DNA of 64,000 bases, from contig NW_021167090.1 of assembly GCF_003711515.1 (NCBI RefSeq), positions 1 to 64,000 of the forward strand, in the 5' to 3' direction. Positions within the stretch are counted from its first letter, which is position 1; every line of letters begins with the position of its first letter. The notes under the pieces were generated by a model. That model worked only from the letters and a program-made list of their open reading frames with translations. It was not told the DNA's origin and made no database searches. The DNA comes from Sodiomyces alkalinus F11. Lineage: Eukaryota > Ascomycota > Sordariomycetes > Glomerellales > Plectosphaerellaceae. Positions 21,644 to 34,622 of this stretch are shown here, piece by piece. The position numbers were made by a program, and so were the translations under genes.

Positions 21644-24600
21644 ATGCCTCTCCCTCAGAGATCATATTCCGAGCAGGCCAGCTACTCTAAGGTGCGCATA
21701 TGCCGTCTCTTGATCGAAAAAACGTATCGTCGTCGCTGATGGATTGACTCAACCTACCTGATATAGGGTCGCTCACAATGGCAACGTTCCAAAAGTCATG
21801 CGAACAGCGTTCACCCGACTCCCCCAGCACGGCCCTTAGCACCTATATCTGAGAAGACGAAGAACAAGTTGAACCAGTTCCAATTCCAGCCGCCCAAGGC
21901 GTCAGACTCCACGGCAGAGACGCATAAGTGCCTGAAAACCGGTGGTGAAGAAAACAATATCAATGCCGATCCAGAAAACCAGATTTCTGGGGACACAGCA
22001 GCCAAGAAGCAAGCCCCTGAACCCAATCTTAAGTACGAGGGCGCCACAACCCCAGCAGGGCGACTGAGCCTCAGAGATCTCTTGGCCAGCGATGCGAACC
22101 AGAATCCCGGACATGACGATAATGGACATGTCTCGCCCGGCGAACACATCATGTGGAATAACAAGCAAGACCACAAGTACCTGGCTCCCTTGTCTCCCAT
22201 GATTTCCAGGAACGGTCGGAAACGAGCCCGGAGCTCATCACCATTATCATCGCCGCTCAACGATACTCGAAAGACTCTGGTGCCGGCGGTCGATTTGAAG
22301 AAGCTTAGTGAAGCTCTGAGATCACCTCATGCCGACCCGACCCTGGAACTCTGGGACCGCTTCTCTCTGGGCAATAACACCACTGACGCCACTACCCCCC
22401 TCGGCGCTTCGAATCCTACCTTGGCTCAGCTCATGGTGTCCTCTTCGCCCAGATCCGGTAAAAGTAATTCGCGCACAACTCGTACCGAGGGCGGCCTGCG
22501 GAGGGCGATCAGTGCCGGCCTTAACTGGCCAAAACGACGTCGAATTGACCGCCCAGATCCTCCTGGGGGTTTGAGAAAACCAACTCGAGAGCTCTCAGAT
22601 ACTTCCAAGTCTTCCTTGGTTACTGCTCTGCTTGATACAGTCGAAAGTAAACAGGATGAAGGCCTCCCATCCATGGAGATTGAAGGAGACAGGTCAACAG
22701 GATCACCATCGCCGAAGAAGAGCAAGAAGATTGTTACTGGACCTGCCAAGTCCTTTCCCACGGCTCCCAGTCAGCCCCTCTCGCAGACGTCTTCTTTTTC
22801 CCGAACCGTCCTCCACCCTAGTCAAGCATTCGATCAGGATCGCGTCCTGCCTGAAACTACCAGCAACCCAGATGGATCGGACTACGGAGATGACGACTTT
22901 CTGGATAGCGATACCTTACTGCATCTTGAAAACAATATCAACACCCTTCCAAATTCGTCAACCCATCAACCTACCCAGACCTTGTCGGAAAAGACCGCGG
23001 CTCATGATAGGCCGGTGGCCAAGGCGCCGGTCGACGACGATGAGTTCGATGCTGATTTCGACGATGCGTTCGACGATGATTTAGACGAGAATATCTTTGA
23101 GGCAGCTGGCCGCATCGTGGCGGACGCCGAGAACAAGCTTGCTGGTCCACCCTCCACGCCCAGGCAACAGGGGGGGCAGCAGCAGCACCATCTTCCACAA
23201 AAGACACCGGTCAACGATAATGCGTCGGACGATGACTTTGGTGACGACTTTGGCGAAAACTTCGACTTTGATGCGGTAGAGCGTGCGGCGACACAGTCGA
23301 TCAAGCAACATGACCCTTCATTCCCAGCTGTACGTCCGAGGCCGTAACCGGTATATCATATAACGACGAATGCTAAGACCCAAGGTAGACAAACCAGAAA
23401 CCCAGAGCCATCCAACGATATTTGGTGACAGACGTGCTAGAGAACGAGTTCATCGATGGCCGAGACCGTTCAAGGCCAGAAAAGGTATGATGGATCCCTT
23501 CCCCGCGTCTCTCCTCGTCCCGTTCGAAGGTTCGATCTCCTCTGACGCAAAGGCGCAGATTCTTCTAGTACAAGTCGAAAAGACCAAAACCACCGGGGCT
23601 ATTCATCTTCGGGATGTCTGGTATGACACACCGGCCCACGCAGGGTCGTTCGTACATGTTATAGGAGCGTTTTCTCCCGATGGACGATGCATCATCGACG
23701 ATGATCACAATATCCTGATTCTACACCCCGACCAGCTTATTTCGGCCACTGTAGTAGCGGACTCCTTCACATGCATGCGTCGCGCCGTTCTCCAGGACCG
23801 CGTGAAGGCCACCAGCGAGGCTTCGGCGCCGCTTGTGTATGGGACTATACTACACGAGATCTTCCAGGAAGCACTCCTCGCTAATCAGTGGGATCTCCCG
23901 TATCTAACCACGGTCATTGATCGAATACTTGAGAAGCACGTCGAAGACCTCTACAAGATCAAGGTCGGCCCCAATATTGCCAAGGAACATCTTCAGTCCA
24001 AAATGCCCGAGTTGAGCAGCTGGGCGGAAGCTTTTATCTCCTCCCAGCCGAAGCCCAATGCGTTCGCGTCAGACCGCAACGGCAAAAAGGTCAACATGTG
24101 TGTGAACAAGCTACTGGACGTTGAAGAGCACATCTGGTCGCCAATGTACGGACTGAAGGGCAACATCGACGCAACTGTCCAGGTCATGATGAAAGATGAC
24201 AGTGGCACCCGGACCTTGACAGTGCCCTTCGAGGTCAAAACAGGGAGGAACGTCAGCACGAGTCACGTAGCGCAGACGGCTCTCTATAACCTACTTCTCT
24301 CCGATCGGTACGACATCGAAATCGCCTACGGCATTCTATATTATATGGAGTCATCACAGACGACGAGAATACCGGCCATTCGGCAAGAGCTGCGGCACAT
24401 GATCATACAACGGAATCACCTCGCCTGCTACATTCGAGAGCGCAGCGTGCAGCTGCCTCCCATGAAGAAACAGAAACACATGTGCGGCAAATGCTATGCC
24501 AAGACCACGTGCTTCATCTACCACAAGCTAGCAGATGACGGAGACGGTGTCTCGAGCGGGATGGACAAGAAATTCGACGAAGTTGTCAAGCATCTGACGC

Positions 24601-26864
24601 CCAGACACCAGGAGTTTTTCCTACAGTGGGAAGACTTGCTCACCAAGGAAGAAAAGGAGAGCCAAAAGCTACGGCGAGAGCTCTGGACCATGATCAGTAA
24701 AGATCGTGAGAAGCTGGGGCGCTGCTTCTCTGACGTTATCATCGAGGACAGCTCCTGGTCTGAGGATCATAACAGTCCTGCCATCAATCGGTTCCGCTAC
24801 ACCTTTGTCAAGCGGGAGCGGAAAACCGGCCACTCTTTCTTGGAATCGCAGCTATCGGTAGGCGAGCCAGTCGTCGTCTCTGACGAGCAAGGACATTTCG
24901 CATTAGCTGTAGGGTACGTCACATCGGTACGCAAGCAGAGAATCGGCGTGGCAGTGGACAGAAGGCTGCACAATGCTCGAATTCGCCAGCAGGGCTTCGA
25001 CGAGTCCCGCAACCAGGTGTTTGCTGGAATCATGGAAGTTGAGCCCGAAGGGGGTTCCCCTGGTCAGTGCAGTCACGGAATCATAACAGAGCCAATACGG
25101 TATCGTCTTGATAAGGATGAGTTCAGCAATGGCATGGCAGTGGTGCGAAATAACCTCGTCCAGGTCATGGCCGACGATGTTTTCGGCGCGCGCGAGATCC
25201 GACGACTTGTGGTCGATCTGGTTCCTCCCAGGTTCAAAGCAGTACCAACCCAGTACGAGATATGCGACCAAGGATCCCTCAATGTGGACCAGCAGGCGGC
25301 CATTGAGAAGGTCATGAGCGCGGAAGACTACGCCTTGGTTCTTGGGATGCCAGGGACCGGCAAGACGACCACGATCGCCCACATCATTCGGGCTTTGACC
25401 TCGAAGGGCAAGAGTGTTCTCTTGACCTCTTACACACACACTGCCGTCGACAACATTCTACTCAAGCTCGAAAAGGACAACATCCCCATCCTTCGACTGG
25501 GGGCGCCGGCGAAGGTTCACCCCATGGTTAAAGAGTTTGCAACTCTAGCCAGTGCCCCCATGCACTCGTTTGATGAGATCCGATCGGCTTGGCACGATAC
25601 CCCGATCGTTGCGACGACATGCCTTGGGATCGGCCACCCGGTATTCAACGAACGTACTTTCGACTACTGCATTGTCGACGAGGCCTCGCAGATTACACTC
25701 CCGATTTGTCTGGGACCGATCCGCATGGCGCGGACGTTCGTTCTCGTGGGCGATCACAACCAGCTTCCCCCTTTGGTGCAGAACGAAGAAGCACGACAGG
25801 GTGGTTTGGACGTCAGCTTGTTTAAACTCCTTTCAGACACGCACCCGGACTCGGTAGTCAACCTAGAGCACCAATACCGTATGTGCGAGGATATTATGAC
25901 CCTCAGCAACAACCTCATCTACAAGGGTCGGCTCCGGTGCGGCACTGAGCAGCTGCGCTTCGCCAAGCTCGACGTCCCGCACATGGATGCTCTGCGGCAG
26001 AAACACCACGACGCCTCTTCGCTACTCCAGCCAGGCACACCGCGGTCTTTCTGCACCGGTCCCAGGCCGGGTGCCTGTTGGCTCCGTGACCTACTCGACC
26101 CGGAGGCGCGTGTCCGCTTCGTCAACACGGACACGCTGCAACCTCGCTGCCGTGAGGAGGCCAAAGGTAACCGCATCGTCAACCCGGCCGAGGCCCGCAT
26201 CGTGGCGCAGCTCGTCGAGTCGCTCCTCGTGACCGGCGTGCCGGAGACGGAGGTGGGCGTCATGACGCATTACCGATCGCAGCTCTCCCTCCTCCGGCAC
26301 GGGCTCCGCGCCCACCCGGGGATCGAGATGCACACGGCCGACCGTTTCCAGGGGCGCGACAAGGAAGTGATCGTCCTGTCTCTGGTCCGCGCCAACGACG
26401 CTTGCGCCATTGGCGACCTGCTTCGCGACTGGCGCCGCATCAACGTAGCCTTTACCCGCGCCAAGACCAAGCTTCTCGTCGTGGGCAGCCGGGCGACGCT
26501 CCAGGGCGCTGGCCAGGACGAGATGGTGGCGCGCTTTGTCGGGCTTATGGAGAGCCGTGATTGGGTGTACGACCTGCCAGCCGATGCGCTGGACAGTCAT
26601 TTCTTCGACGACGGAGCGGGGACCCAGCTCACGGCGGGGTATAGTGGAGGGCCCATGAAGTCGCCTATAAAGTCGCCCAAGAAGGGTGGCAACGGGATCC
26701 AAAGCCCGATGAAGGGGAGGAAGAGCCCTCGCAGACTAGCAAGTCAGGGCAAGGAGAACAGACGGCTAGAGCCCAAGAGGGTAATGGCAGGGGAGAGGGT
26801 GTTGATGAAGAACCGGCCGGTTATGAGAGACATACTCAACGACATGATGAATGGGGGTTATTGA
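21644..26864 (+). CDS. DNA2: DNA2 helicase/nuclease
   Basis: Trims long Okazaki flaps and resects DNA ends. Four exons: 21644-21691, 21767-23329, 23389-23484 and about 23559-26864, in phase throughout, 1670 aa. The first exon (16 codons) joins at a GTGCGC donor. Exon 3 restores the conserved RYLVTDVLENEF block that a straight reading of the frame breaks. The exon 4 acceptor could instead be 6 nt earlier (23553). The four iron-sulfur cysteines of the RecB-type nuclease are visible at about residues 641, 878, 881 and 887. FEVKTGR holds the nuclease lysine. The SF1 helicase follows with Walker A GMPGTGKTT (about residue 1166) and Walker B VDEASQ. The N-terminus is long, acidic and disordered. 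The basic C-terminal tail has repeated SPxK sites. Confidence 0.95.
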
Positions 26865-27123
26865 ATACGTTTCCGGGTACGTGAGCTTAGAAGGTCATTG
26901 GGTTGGACAGTTGGACAGTTGGACATGGATAGGGATTTTTGGTAGTCTGGGCAGGCGTTTTGATCAGGAGTAGAGGGCGTCTGTTTGCATCCAGCTCTTC
27001 TGCTTCCTTTCCGTCATGCAGGGCTTTTGGATGTGTCCAGATCACGGGCATTGTCATGTTGATAAATTTGGGCATTGTTCAAAATAACCATGTGCTTCAG
27101 ACCGAGTTGATGCAAAGCGTGTG

Positions 27124-30100
27124 TCAGGATCTATTGCGTCCTGTCTCCCCATTTGGCCCGTTCGCCCTTGAACCAGATGCCTCATCAGATTCCTCGTCCG
27201 AATCATCGTCACTCGTAGTCTCATCTTCTGCCTCTTCATCATCTCGAAATTCATCATCATACCTGAATTCAGCAACGCCGTTAGTTGACATGGGGACCCT
27301 GCAGAGACAAAACCCACCCCACCCACAAGGCCGACTTGGACCATACACTCGGGGATGGAACTCACCCTTGTTCTCCAACAATGAGCTTCAAATACCGCTC
27401 CATTTCTCTCAGTTGCGCGACACATCCCGTCAGACTCTCGTTGAGGGCATGGGCGTAGATGTGCGCCCATTTCTCGAATCCGCCGGCGGACTGGGGCGTC
27501 TTCGCATCGTGATAGTCAGCGTCTACGTGGGTCTGCCTGTCCGCCACTTCTTTCTCGATTTCGGCCATTTTACCCAAGAGGCGTTTGCGGGCTGCAGCTG
27601 CATTTGGGAGGTAGCGCTAATGATGAGGATATGATTAGTTCCAGGCCTCCGACAATCTCCGTCTGGGGTGCGTTTGTGTGTGTTAAGGGGGGTTGGTTAG
27701 GATAGGCAAAGGTAACGTAGTCCGTGGAGAGTGCGAGGTCTCGAGAGGGGGCACGAATATCAGAAGCGATATGCCACGTACAGGAACCTTACGGTCCGAT
27801 TTCAAGGCGCCAGCCAAGATGTACAAGTTGCTGAGAATAGATGCTATGGCATCACGACGATACGGAAGTAGCCTAGCAGCAATGTCATCATCGCTTCGAA
27901 TGTTCCCCGGGTTATAGTAGAGAGCCGCTTGACGAATAGATACGAGATGACCGAAGAAGTGTTCGCAGGCATCCGCCAGGGCCGAATAGGGGAGGGGATC
28001 GAAGGGGGCACGAAGACGGAGCTCATGCCGAGTCATGATGAGGATCTGACGGATCCGTACGAATCCCTCGCGCAAACGCCCTTCGAGCATCTCAGAACGT
28101 TCAATGTCCTCCTGAGTGGGCTGTCCTTCGTCATCGTAATAAACATAGCGGGACAGGGTACCTTGGCGATATCGGTCAGCGACGAGGCATTCACGCCTGG
28201 GGCGTTCTCAAGGTGGCTCTGGTGCTTACTTCGGTAAATGACGCTCTGGAAAAAGAGCATGGATGACAGAGCCTTCCGTAGCTCGTGTCGTGCAATGAAT
28301 GGCCAGAGTAACCAGTTGATGACGACGGCGCTGACGGTTCCTACCAGAAAAGCCAGGCCGCGGGTGACCGCCATGAATGCTGGTGTTGCGCGACCTTCCG
28401 AGGTGACCAGCGATAACGAGACTACGGTGAAGGAGACGCACCCAGCAATCCCGGAGCGCTAGGTAGGTATAGCTTAGCATTGTGCATCGTGCATCGTGCA
28501 TCGTGCGTCCGAAGCGGTTCGGGAAGAATACTAGTAAAGCAAAAGCAAAAGCAAATCGTACCGGGTGCGCGCTCTGGGTGAAGCGATAGAGCATGGGAAG
28601 CATGAATATGGCGGAAAAGATGGCCATAACATAAGGGTTACCGTCTCCGGCGGCATATGCGGCCCCCGCCCACGCGGCGCCAAGGACTGCGCAAAAAGCT
28701 CTCGTAAAGAGATCTTGGACATTGCCACCAATCCTGTCAGGGAGGTCAGTCTTACATCTTTCTCCGAGTTAGAGTCGGGAGAATCCAGCGAAAAACCAAC
28801 CTGGGATGTACCATCAGCCATGCAGTGACTACAGCCCACCACGTCTCATACTGATTCCACCACCCACGGCTCTGTTGCGACCAAGCTGGCACGGCGAGCG
28901 AGACGGTGAGTATACACACTTTGACGGCATACTTGGACTCGAACCCTTGAAGTCGATGGAGCACTCGCCAGATGCGATACATGATTCTCCGGCGTCTGGA
29001 CTTGGGCCCGGGATCTTCATCCGCCTCCATCCTAGTCGGTGTTTTCTCTACAGTAGTCATGTTGGTGTTTGTGCTTGTGGCGCTGGGCCACGGAGCCAGC
29101 CCACGAGACGAAGAAGGGTGGTGTTCCCGAGACTTTATGGACTCAATTAGAACCCAAATATCATGAAACGTGCTCTTGTACAGACCTAGACGGTGCGGTG
29201 GTTAGCAACGTAGCGCATCTTCCGAGGCGATAGATGAAAAGGGGAGTCTAAGGCGGGGCGCGAACGTACTAGCTGTTACTCCCCCGCGATCGTGTTGGAC
29301 TTGTGTGTTTGCGTAATTGACTATCTTGTTGACAGGATACGATGGACGGTGCAGTCTACGTGAGGTCGAGCTTTGCTTCATGCTTTGCACATGCGTCCCA
29401 AGGGCATAGATGGAAGTCGCCGCCATTCGGATGTACCGCGAGAAGACCAGCAGCTCTGCGACTTCAGGCGCCGTCAGTGAGCTGAAGGGGAGGCCACCGG
29501 GTCCGTTTAGCTCGTCATCGGCTCGATCGAATTTTTCGTTGGCCCGCTGAAGCTCTGCCAAGGCTTCCTCGATGTTCAAGGGGACATTCTTAGGAGGTCC
29601 CAGAGAAGCGCGATAGCCAGATATGTCCATAAGAGCAGCATTACAAGACAGCAACGTGCTTTTCATGGACGAAATCACCTCCCGAGTTGGCTCGGCTAGT
29701 TGTCTCGCCACAGTTCTAGGCAAGACGGCGTCCTGCTGCCCCGAACCTGGGGGTCGAGTGTCGGAAGATCCGGAGAATTCGGCGGCCACTCCTAATGTGT
29801 CTGCATCAGATATGGTCACTGTAACCGGACTTGTTATTCCCTCCGGTGGATCCCAATTCTCGAAGAGACGGGTCTCGGTTTTCAATAGGAGCAGCGAGCG
29901 AATGACGGCCTGCATCAGATTCCGTAAGTTCCGCACATCGCTGGGACGGAAGCGGCTGATGGAGATGTCAATCGCAAAGTCGCGGTAGGCAACACCAATG
30001 TTTACAAAAGACCGTGCAAGGAGTCTTTGTATGTGTCGATCTCGTGGCCTTGGGACATTGAGAGCATTCTGACCAACTTTAGTACGGCTCTTTTCTTCTT

Positions 30101-31294
30101 GTCTTCTCTTGGGCCCGTCTCAGGGTTAAGCGGAGCGGTAAAAAGAGAAGAAAAAAAGAAAAGAAAAGGGGGGGGGGGACCAACCTGCATGATGGCAAAG
30201 CACTCAGACAATGATTCGGCCAGACGTCGGGAGCCTGCATCGGGGAAGAACAGCACATTGACGACCAGGCAGATGGCCTGACCGAGGACCCAGGGCACGC
30301 CATAGGAGAAGAGCTTGGCCCAGTTGATTTCCTGCCCATCAACTTCTGCCAGGCACGTATAGCACATGGCTATGCCGGCGCTGATGGAGAAGTGAAAAAA
30401 CCTAGAAAAATAGGACCGGAGGAAGGCGGCACCTGCAAGCAGAATAGAGAAGAATAGGACAAGAATACCGGCGAAGCCCGCCCGAGCGGCCAAGGAGGAG
30501 TAGGCCAGGAGAAGACCCAAGACACCCCAGCCCAGGCCAGCGACGGTGCCCAAAATGGTAGAGACAGTTCCGTCAAGCTGGGCGCCGAAGGGTCGGGCGG
30601 GATGATTTATGATGGTAGAGATGACCATAATATAACTGTACCGACCCAGCCACTGCCTGACCTGGGGGACAAGGCACAGTATGTAAGCGGCGAAGAAACC
30701 CAAGAACGCCTTGAGCAGTCGGATGCCCGCGTTGGTCGTGGTGACCTTGAAAAAGACCGACTTGAGCTGTCGCCGCTGCTTGGGGAAAAAGTGGCGGATG
30801 GACAAGGGGGGCGTCTTGTCGAAGGCGGCGGGGAGGGTCGACCTCGCATGTTTCAGCAGACTCTCCTTGTCTAAGCGGGGTGCGTTGAGGAAAACGGCGT
30901 CGAACCAGCCGTCACGCAGCTCGGTGACGCCGTGGGAGTCGATTTCGAGTTCATCCTTTTCGAGCAGTTGGGCCACCAGGTCCATGTCGACGGTCGAGCT
31001 CCTCCTCCTCATGCGGTCGACTTTATCGGAGGGGATATCGAGATATGACTCTCGCTTGCCGTACGGATCGGCCGCCGTATTTCGCCGAACCCAGTTACGT
31101 CTGAAAACAGAGTCTCGTCGTCGCCTCGTCGTCTTCATGTTCTCGTTCTCGGGCCTATGACCGGTGGCGTCGGTAGCGTCTTCACTCCGGGCCGACACAT
31201 CCTGGGGTGGCGCCCGGAGCGCTGCTGGACCGGAAGCGAGCGGTGATAAGCGGGAGAGGCCGGCACGGCCCTCCGAGTCGGCTGATTCTGTCAT
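27124..31294 (-). CDS. ArAE/FUSC-like multipass membrane protein (DUF2421 family)
   Basis: Fungal putative transporter with the ArAE_2 N-terminal/FUSC/DUF2421 architecture; its substrate is unknown. I assemble eight exons on the minus strand: 31294-30185, 30068-29270, 29185-28801, 28733-28562, 28458-28230, 28161-27782, 27616-27366 and 27262-27124. All phases agree and give 1154 aa. The N-terminal half has a cluster of hydrophobic spans (GFFAAYILCLVPQV, AGFAGILVLFFSILLAGAAF). A second cluster follows at ILTVSLAVPAW, YVMAIFSAIFMLPMLY and FLVGTVSAVVINWLLWPF. The DUF2421-like block ends in VPRYLPNAAAARKRLL, and the C-terminal tail is acidic. The start was chosen at MTESADSEG. Intron 1 contains a long C/T tract, and intron 4 a 7-bp tandem repeat. 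Confidence 0.88.
28482..28509. repeat. GTGCATC 7-bp tandem repeat
   Basis: Four copies of a 7-mer (three exact GTGCATC, one GTGCGTC) lie within intron 4 of the DUF2421-family gene. Confidence 0.9.
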
Positions 31295-32152
31295 GCTTGT
31301 TTTGTTCCACACTGAGAGAAGATATAGAGGAATCTGTAGGGCTTAAAGAGGAGATGACGAGGAGAACCGGACAGCAGTGTTCCATGACGCTAGAATATAG
31401 CCAAGATGAACCATAAACCTCGACTCTCGCGGCACCGAATACATTTCCCTTTTAAACGGGAAAATAGGTAACGAATCAAGTCTCACTTCCCATCTCACGC
31501 GCCACGGAGTTGGTTATATGAGTGAATAGTGTCAGCAACTAAGAGGGCATGTGAATGTCCTGGGGTCTCGGATAGTCGTTAATAGAGACGACTTGGAGAA
31601 TGCCGAAGGAATGTTCTGTTGTTCTGTCCCTCCATACCACAGGAGCATTCAGATAAAATGCTCATGGAAATCTTTTCGGTGGAGGAGATGACAGGAAGAA
31701 GTCGGGAATAGTTGCAATCATATCCCTTTACAGCCAGAGGGGGCTCCGAAGTTCATCGCCAAGAGGTAACATCACAGCATGTCGTCCGATGCGCACGAAC
31801 CGCCTCAACAATCAAGGTATATATATGGATGGTGGTATATGGGCTTAGTCATATAGTCACGTGAAGTTGCGGGCCCACCACCCAATCGCCGAACGGATAA
31901 CGGATATCCTGTCCTGCTGGCTGCTGACTCCCAACGTCCCGATCAATTGACGACAAAACATCCGTCCTCGACTCAACACGACGACACCTCTCTACTCCTC
32001 CCCATTCAACCCGCGCTCTCAGCGGCAACACGACCGAGCTCTCGCCTACTGCCCCCGATAGCAGAGCAGAGAACCACCAATTGGGGCTGATACGCAAGAC
32101 GCTTGGAAACGAAAACACAATACAATACAATACATTACAATACCGTTCAAAG
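31295..32152. other. divergent promoter region
   Basis: 858 bp between the DUF2421-family gene (-) and the complex I subunit gene (+). The end nearest 32110 has a TACAATACAATACATTACAA repeat in the presumed leader. No gene is seen. Confidence 0.5.
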
Positions 32153-32699
32153 ATGCCGGCGGTCCGACAAAGCACCACGCTGGCCCGCGCCGCCACCCGA
32201 TCGCTGAAAGCCGCGACTGCGCCGACCGCGCGTCCTTTCTCCGTCACCGCTAAACGCCAGGGAGGCGGCTCCAACTTCGACCCCCCGACCGGCTGGCTGT
32301 GGGGTGTCAAGCCCGGCGAGAAGTACGAGCGCGAGGGCTGGGAGCTCCCCTTCTATACCATCTTCTGCGGCGGCCTGGCCCTTGCTGGTGTTGTCCTCGC
32401 CTTCAAGCCCGACACTTCGTGAGTTTATGTCCCCTTTTCCTTTTGTTTTTCTTCAATTATATCTATATATATTTGCTCTTTAATAGCGCTGGCTGGGCGG
32501 GGCAGTTTTTGATTGCGACTCTTTTCGGTTCGGAAAGTTAGCCCTGCGGCAATTTCATGGGCTAGTCAGTGAGAAGAAGCACGACTTGCTGACGATGTCT
32601 TCCCTCTACAGACTCGACACGTGGGCTCTTGAGGAGGCCAGGAGGAGGTTAGAGAAGGAGGGTATTCTGCCTGACCCGTACCCTGAGAAGAAGGACTAA
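32153..32699 (+). CDS. NADH:ubiquinone oxidoreductase ESSS-type (NDUFB11) subunit
   Basis: Small accessory subunit of mitochondrial complex I, inner membrane. Two exons, 32153-32418 and 32612-32699, give 117 aa; the split codon restores DTSLDTWALEEARRRLEKEG, typical of the family's C-terminus. The N-terminus is an Arg/Ala/Ser/Thr-rich presequence (MPAVRQSTTLARAATRSLK), then a GWLWGVKPGEKYEREGWE block. A single membrane span (FYTIFCGGLALAGVVLAF) precedes the C-terminal charged helix. The 193-nt intron is T-rich and has a CTGAC branch-like site. Assignment rests on length, topology and remembered family motifs. Confidence 0.8.
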
Positions 32700-33279
32700 A
32701 TTGTTGCCGTCTCCGGATAGACAAAAAGGTCATGGGTTCTAAGACGGGGTGCACGATGGAAGGGGCATGATGGGCTGGGAAGAGAAGCCGGTTGAATGGT
32801 ATCTCAGTGCGGGTTGTACATGACGACGTCTTGAGTGATCTCATTTGATTTCTTTAAGCCACACCTGTTGGGTGTTTATTTGTCGACCACTTGGAATCGG
32901 GAGACCTCCATGCACAACGCTCAATTTTGTCGGATCTCTTCCTATCAAGAATAACGGACGATTTTTTTTCTACTACCGTGCGCCAACTCGTAGCCTGACT
33001 CTATGGTATCCTGGAATGAGCCTCGACATCTCATATCCCTTGTGGCTTGCTCCGGTGGGTCGAAGGTCTATGTAGTCGCAATCTTCCTCGTCTACAAGTA
33101 TCTGTAAATTAAACAACACATGCTCCGCTCTTACAAAATGGAATATGTCCCTCTCGGCAGCGCAGGATGGCGCTAGAAACACGACCTGCTTTCCACCGTA
33201 GCTTCCCCGTGGCAATCCAGTTTCCGTTCTAACGCTCCTATGCCTGTTCTTTTCTGCTTTCTTCTTTCTTTCTTCTTTC
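32700..33279. other. convergent intergenic region
   Basis: 3' flanks of the complex I subunit (+) and aminotransferase (-) genes. It contains T-rich and CTTT-repeat stretches near 33250-33280. No gene. Confidence 0.5.
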
Positions 33280-34622
33280 TTATGCGACGACACAACTCCA
33301 CTCATGCTCCTCATCTCCATACTGCCTGCCCTCGATCCATCCCTTCATCCGAGTCGCAATCTCACCCGACTCCTCCGTCTCGGCCAGGCCACAAGTGACC
33401 GTCTTGCCCTTCCAAGCAATGGACCGGACGGGGCTCACGACGGCAGCGGTGCCGGTGCCGAAAGCCTCGATGAGCCGGCCCTCCTGCGAAGCCTCGTCCA
33501 GCTTCTGCATCGTGTACTTGCGCTCGGAGACCTTCCACCCTTCCGGGACGAGCTTCTCGCGGGCGAGGGAGAGGACCGAGTCGCGGGTGACGCCCTCGAG
33601 GATGGTGCCGTCGAGCGGCGCCGTGACGAGCTCCTTCTGGCCCGTCGCGCGGTCCCTGACGGCGGCGAACATGTTCATGGTGCCGACCTCGGTCACGTAC
33701 TCCTCCTCCCCGAAGAGCCACAGGTTCTGCTGGTGGCCGCGGCTGGCCGCCTGGAGCTGCGGCACGATGCAGGGCGCGTAGTTGGCGCCGAGCTTCTTGT
33801 CGCCGACGCCGCCGGGCCATGCGCGGACGGCGTAGTCGGTGGCCTCGAGCGAGATGGCCTTGAAGCCGGTCGGGTAGTACGGGCCGACGGGGGAGGCGAT
33901 GACGTAGAGGAGGGCGGAGCCCGGGGGACCGACGCCGAGGGTCTTCTGGGTGCCGATCATGGTCGGGCGCAGGTAGAGGGAGTAGCCGCGCGCTTCCGGG
34001 ATGAAGCGCTCATCTAGCCGGACGAGGCGGGCGATGAGCTCGATCAGGGCGGTGGGCTCGAAGGTGGGCAGGGCAATACGGGCGGCCGACTTGTTGAGCC
34101 GGGCCATGTTCCTGTCCGGGCGGAACAGACGAATGTTGCCGCTCTGGTCCTTGTAGGCTTTCAAGCCCTCGAAACACTCGAAGGCGTAGTGGAAGACGCA
34201 CGTGGCCGGGTCGAGAGAGAGGTTCTGGTAGGGAATGATGCGCGGCGCCAGCCAGCCCTCGCGCTCGTTCCACTCAATGGTAAGCATATGGTCTGGGAAA
34301 GACAACATGGGTTAGCCAATGGGTATCGCACAAAGCAGAAGGACGCGAGAGCCCGGGACGCGGAAAAATGAATTGGGCACGAACCTGTGAATTTCCTGCC
34401 GAAAACCAGCTCCTCGGGTTTTCCGAGACTGCCAGGGGACTTGGTCTTCTCGATGCTCAGCTTCGAGGCATCCAGACCGAGAGGCTTCGCAGAAGAGGCC
34501 GCCTGAGCCTGGACGCTGTATGACCTTGCCGCCCCTTGCCATGGTAGTGCTAGCCGGCTCTGCGTCGGAATGGAGGCTATCCTGAGTGCTCTGGAGGCAC
34601 GGGGAAAAAGTGGTCGCAACAT
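33280..34622 (-). CDS. BAT1: mitochondrial branched-chain amino acid aminotransferase
   Basis: PLP fold-type IV enzyme interconverting leucine, isoleucine and valine with their 2-keto acids. Two exons, 34622-34385 and 34292-33280, give 416 aa. The first about 45 residues (MLRPLFPRASRALRIASIP...) are Arg/Ser/Ala-rich without acids, a clear mitochondrial transit peptide. The conserved FEGLKAYKD, RPDRNMARLN and RGYSLYLRPTMIGTQ blocks are present. The PLP lysine lies in KKLGANY (about residue 246), and EVGTMNMF and PLDGTILEGVTRDS complete the active site. The split codon rebuilds FTDHMLTIEW. The start was set at MLRPLF because the frame upstream has no ATG. Confidence 0.95.

Noticed and set aside
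23370..23558. Start of DNA2 exon 4 read straight through from 23370
   Set aside because: That reading breaks the conserved RYLVTDVLENEF block. A 32-codon exon at 23389-23484 in another frame restores it.
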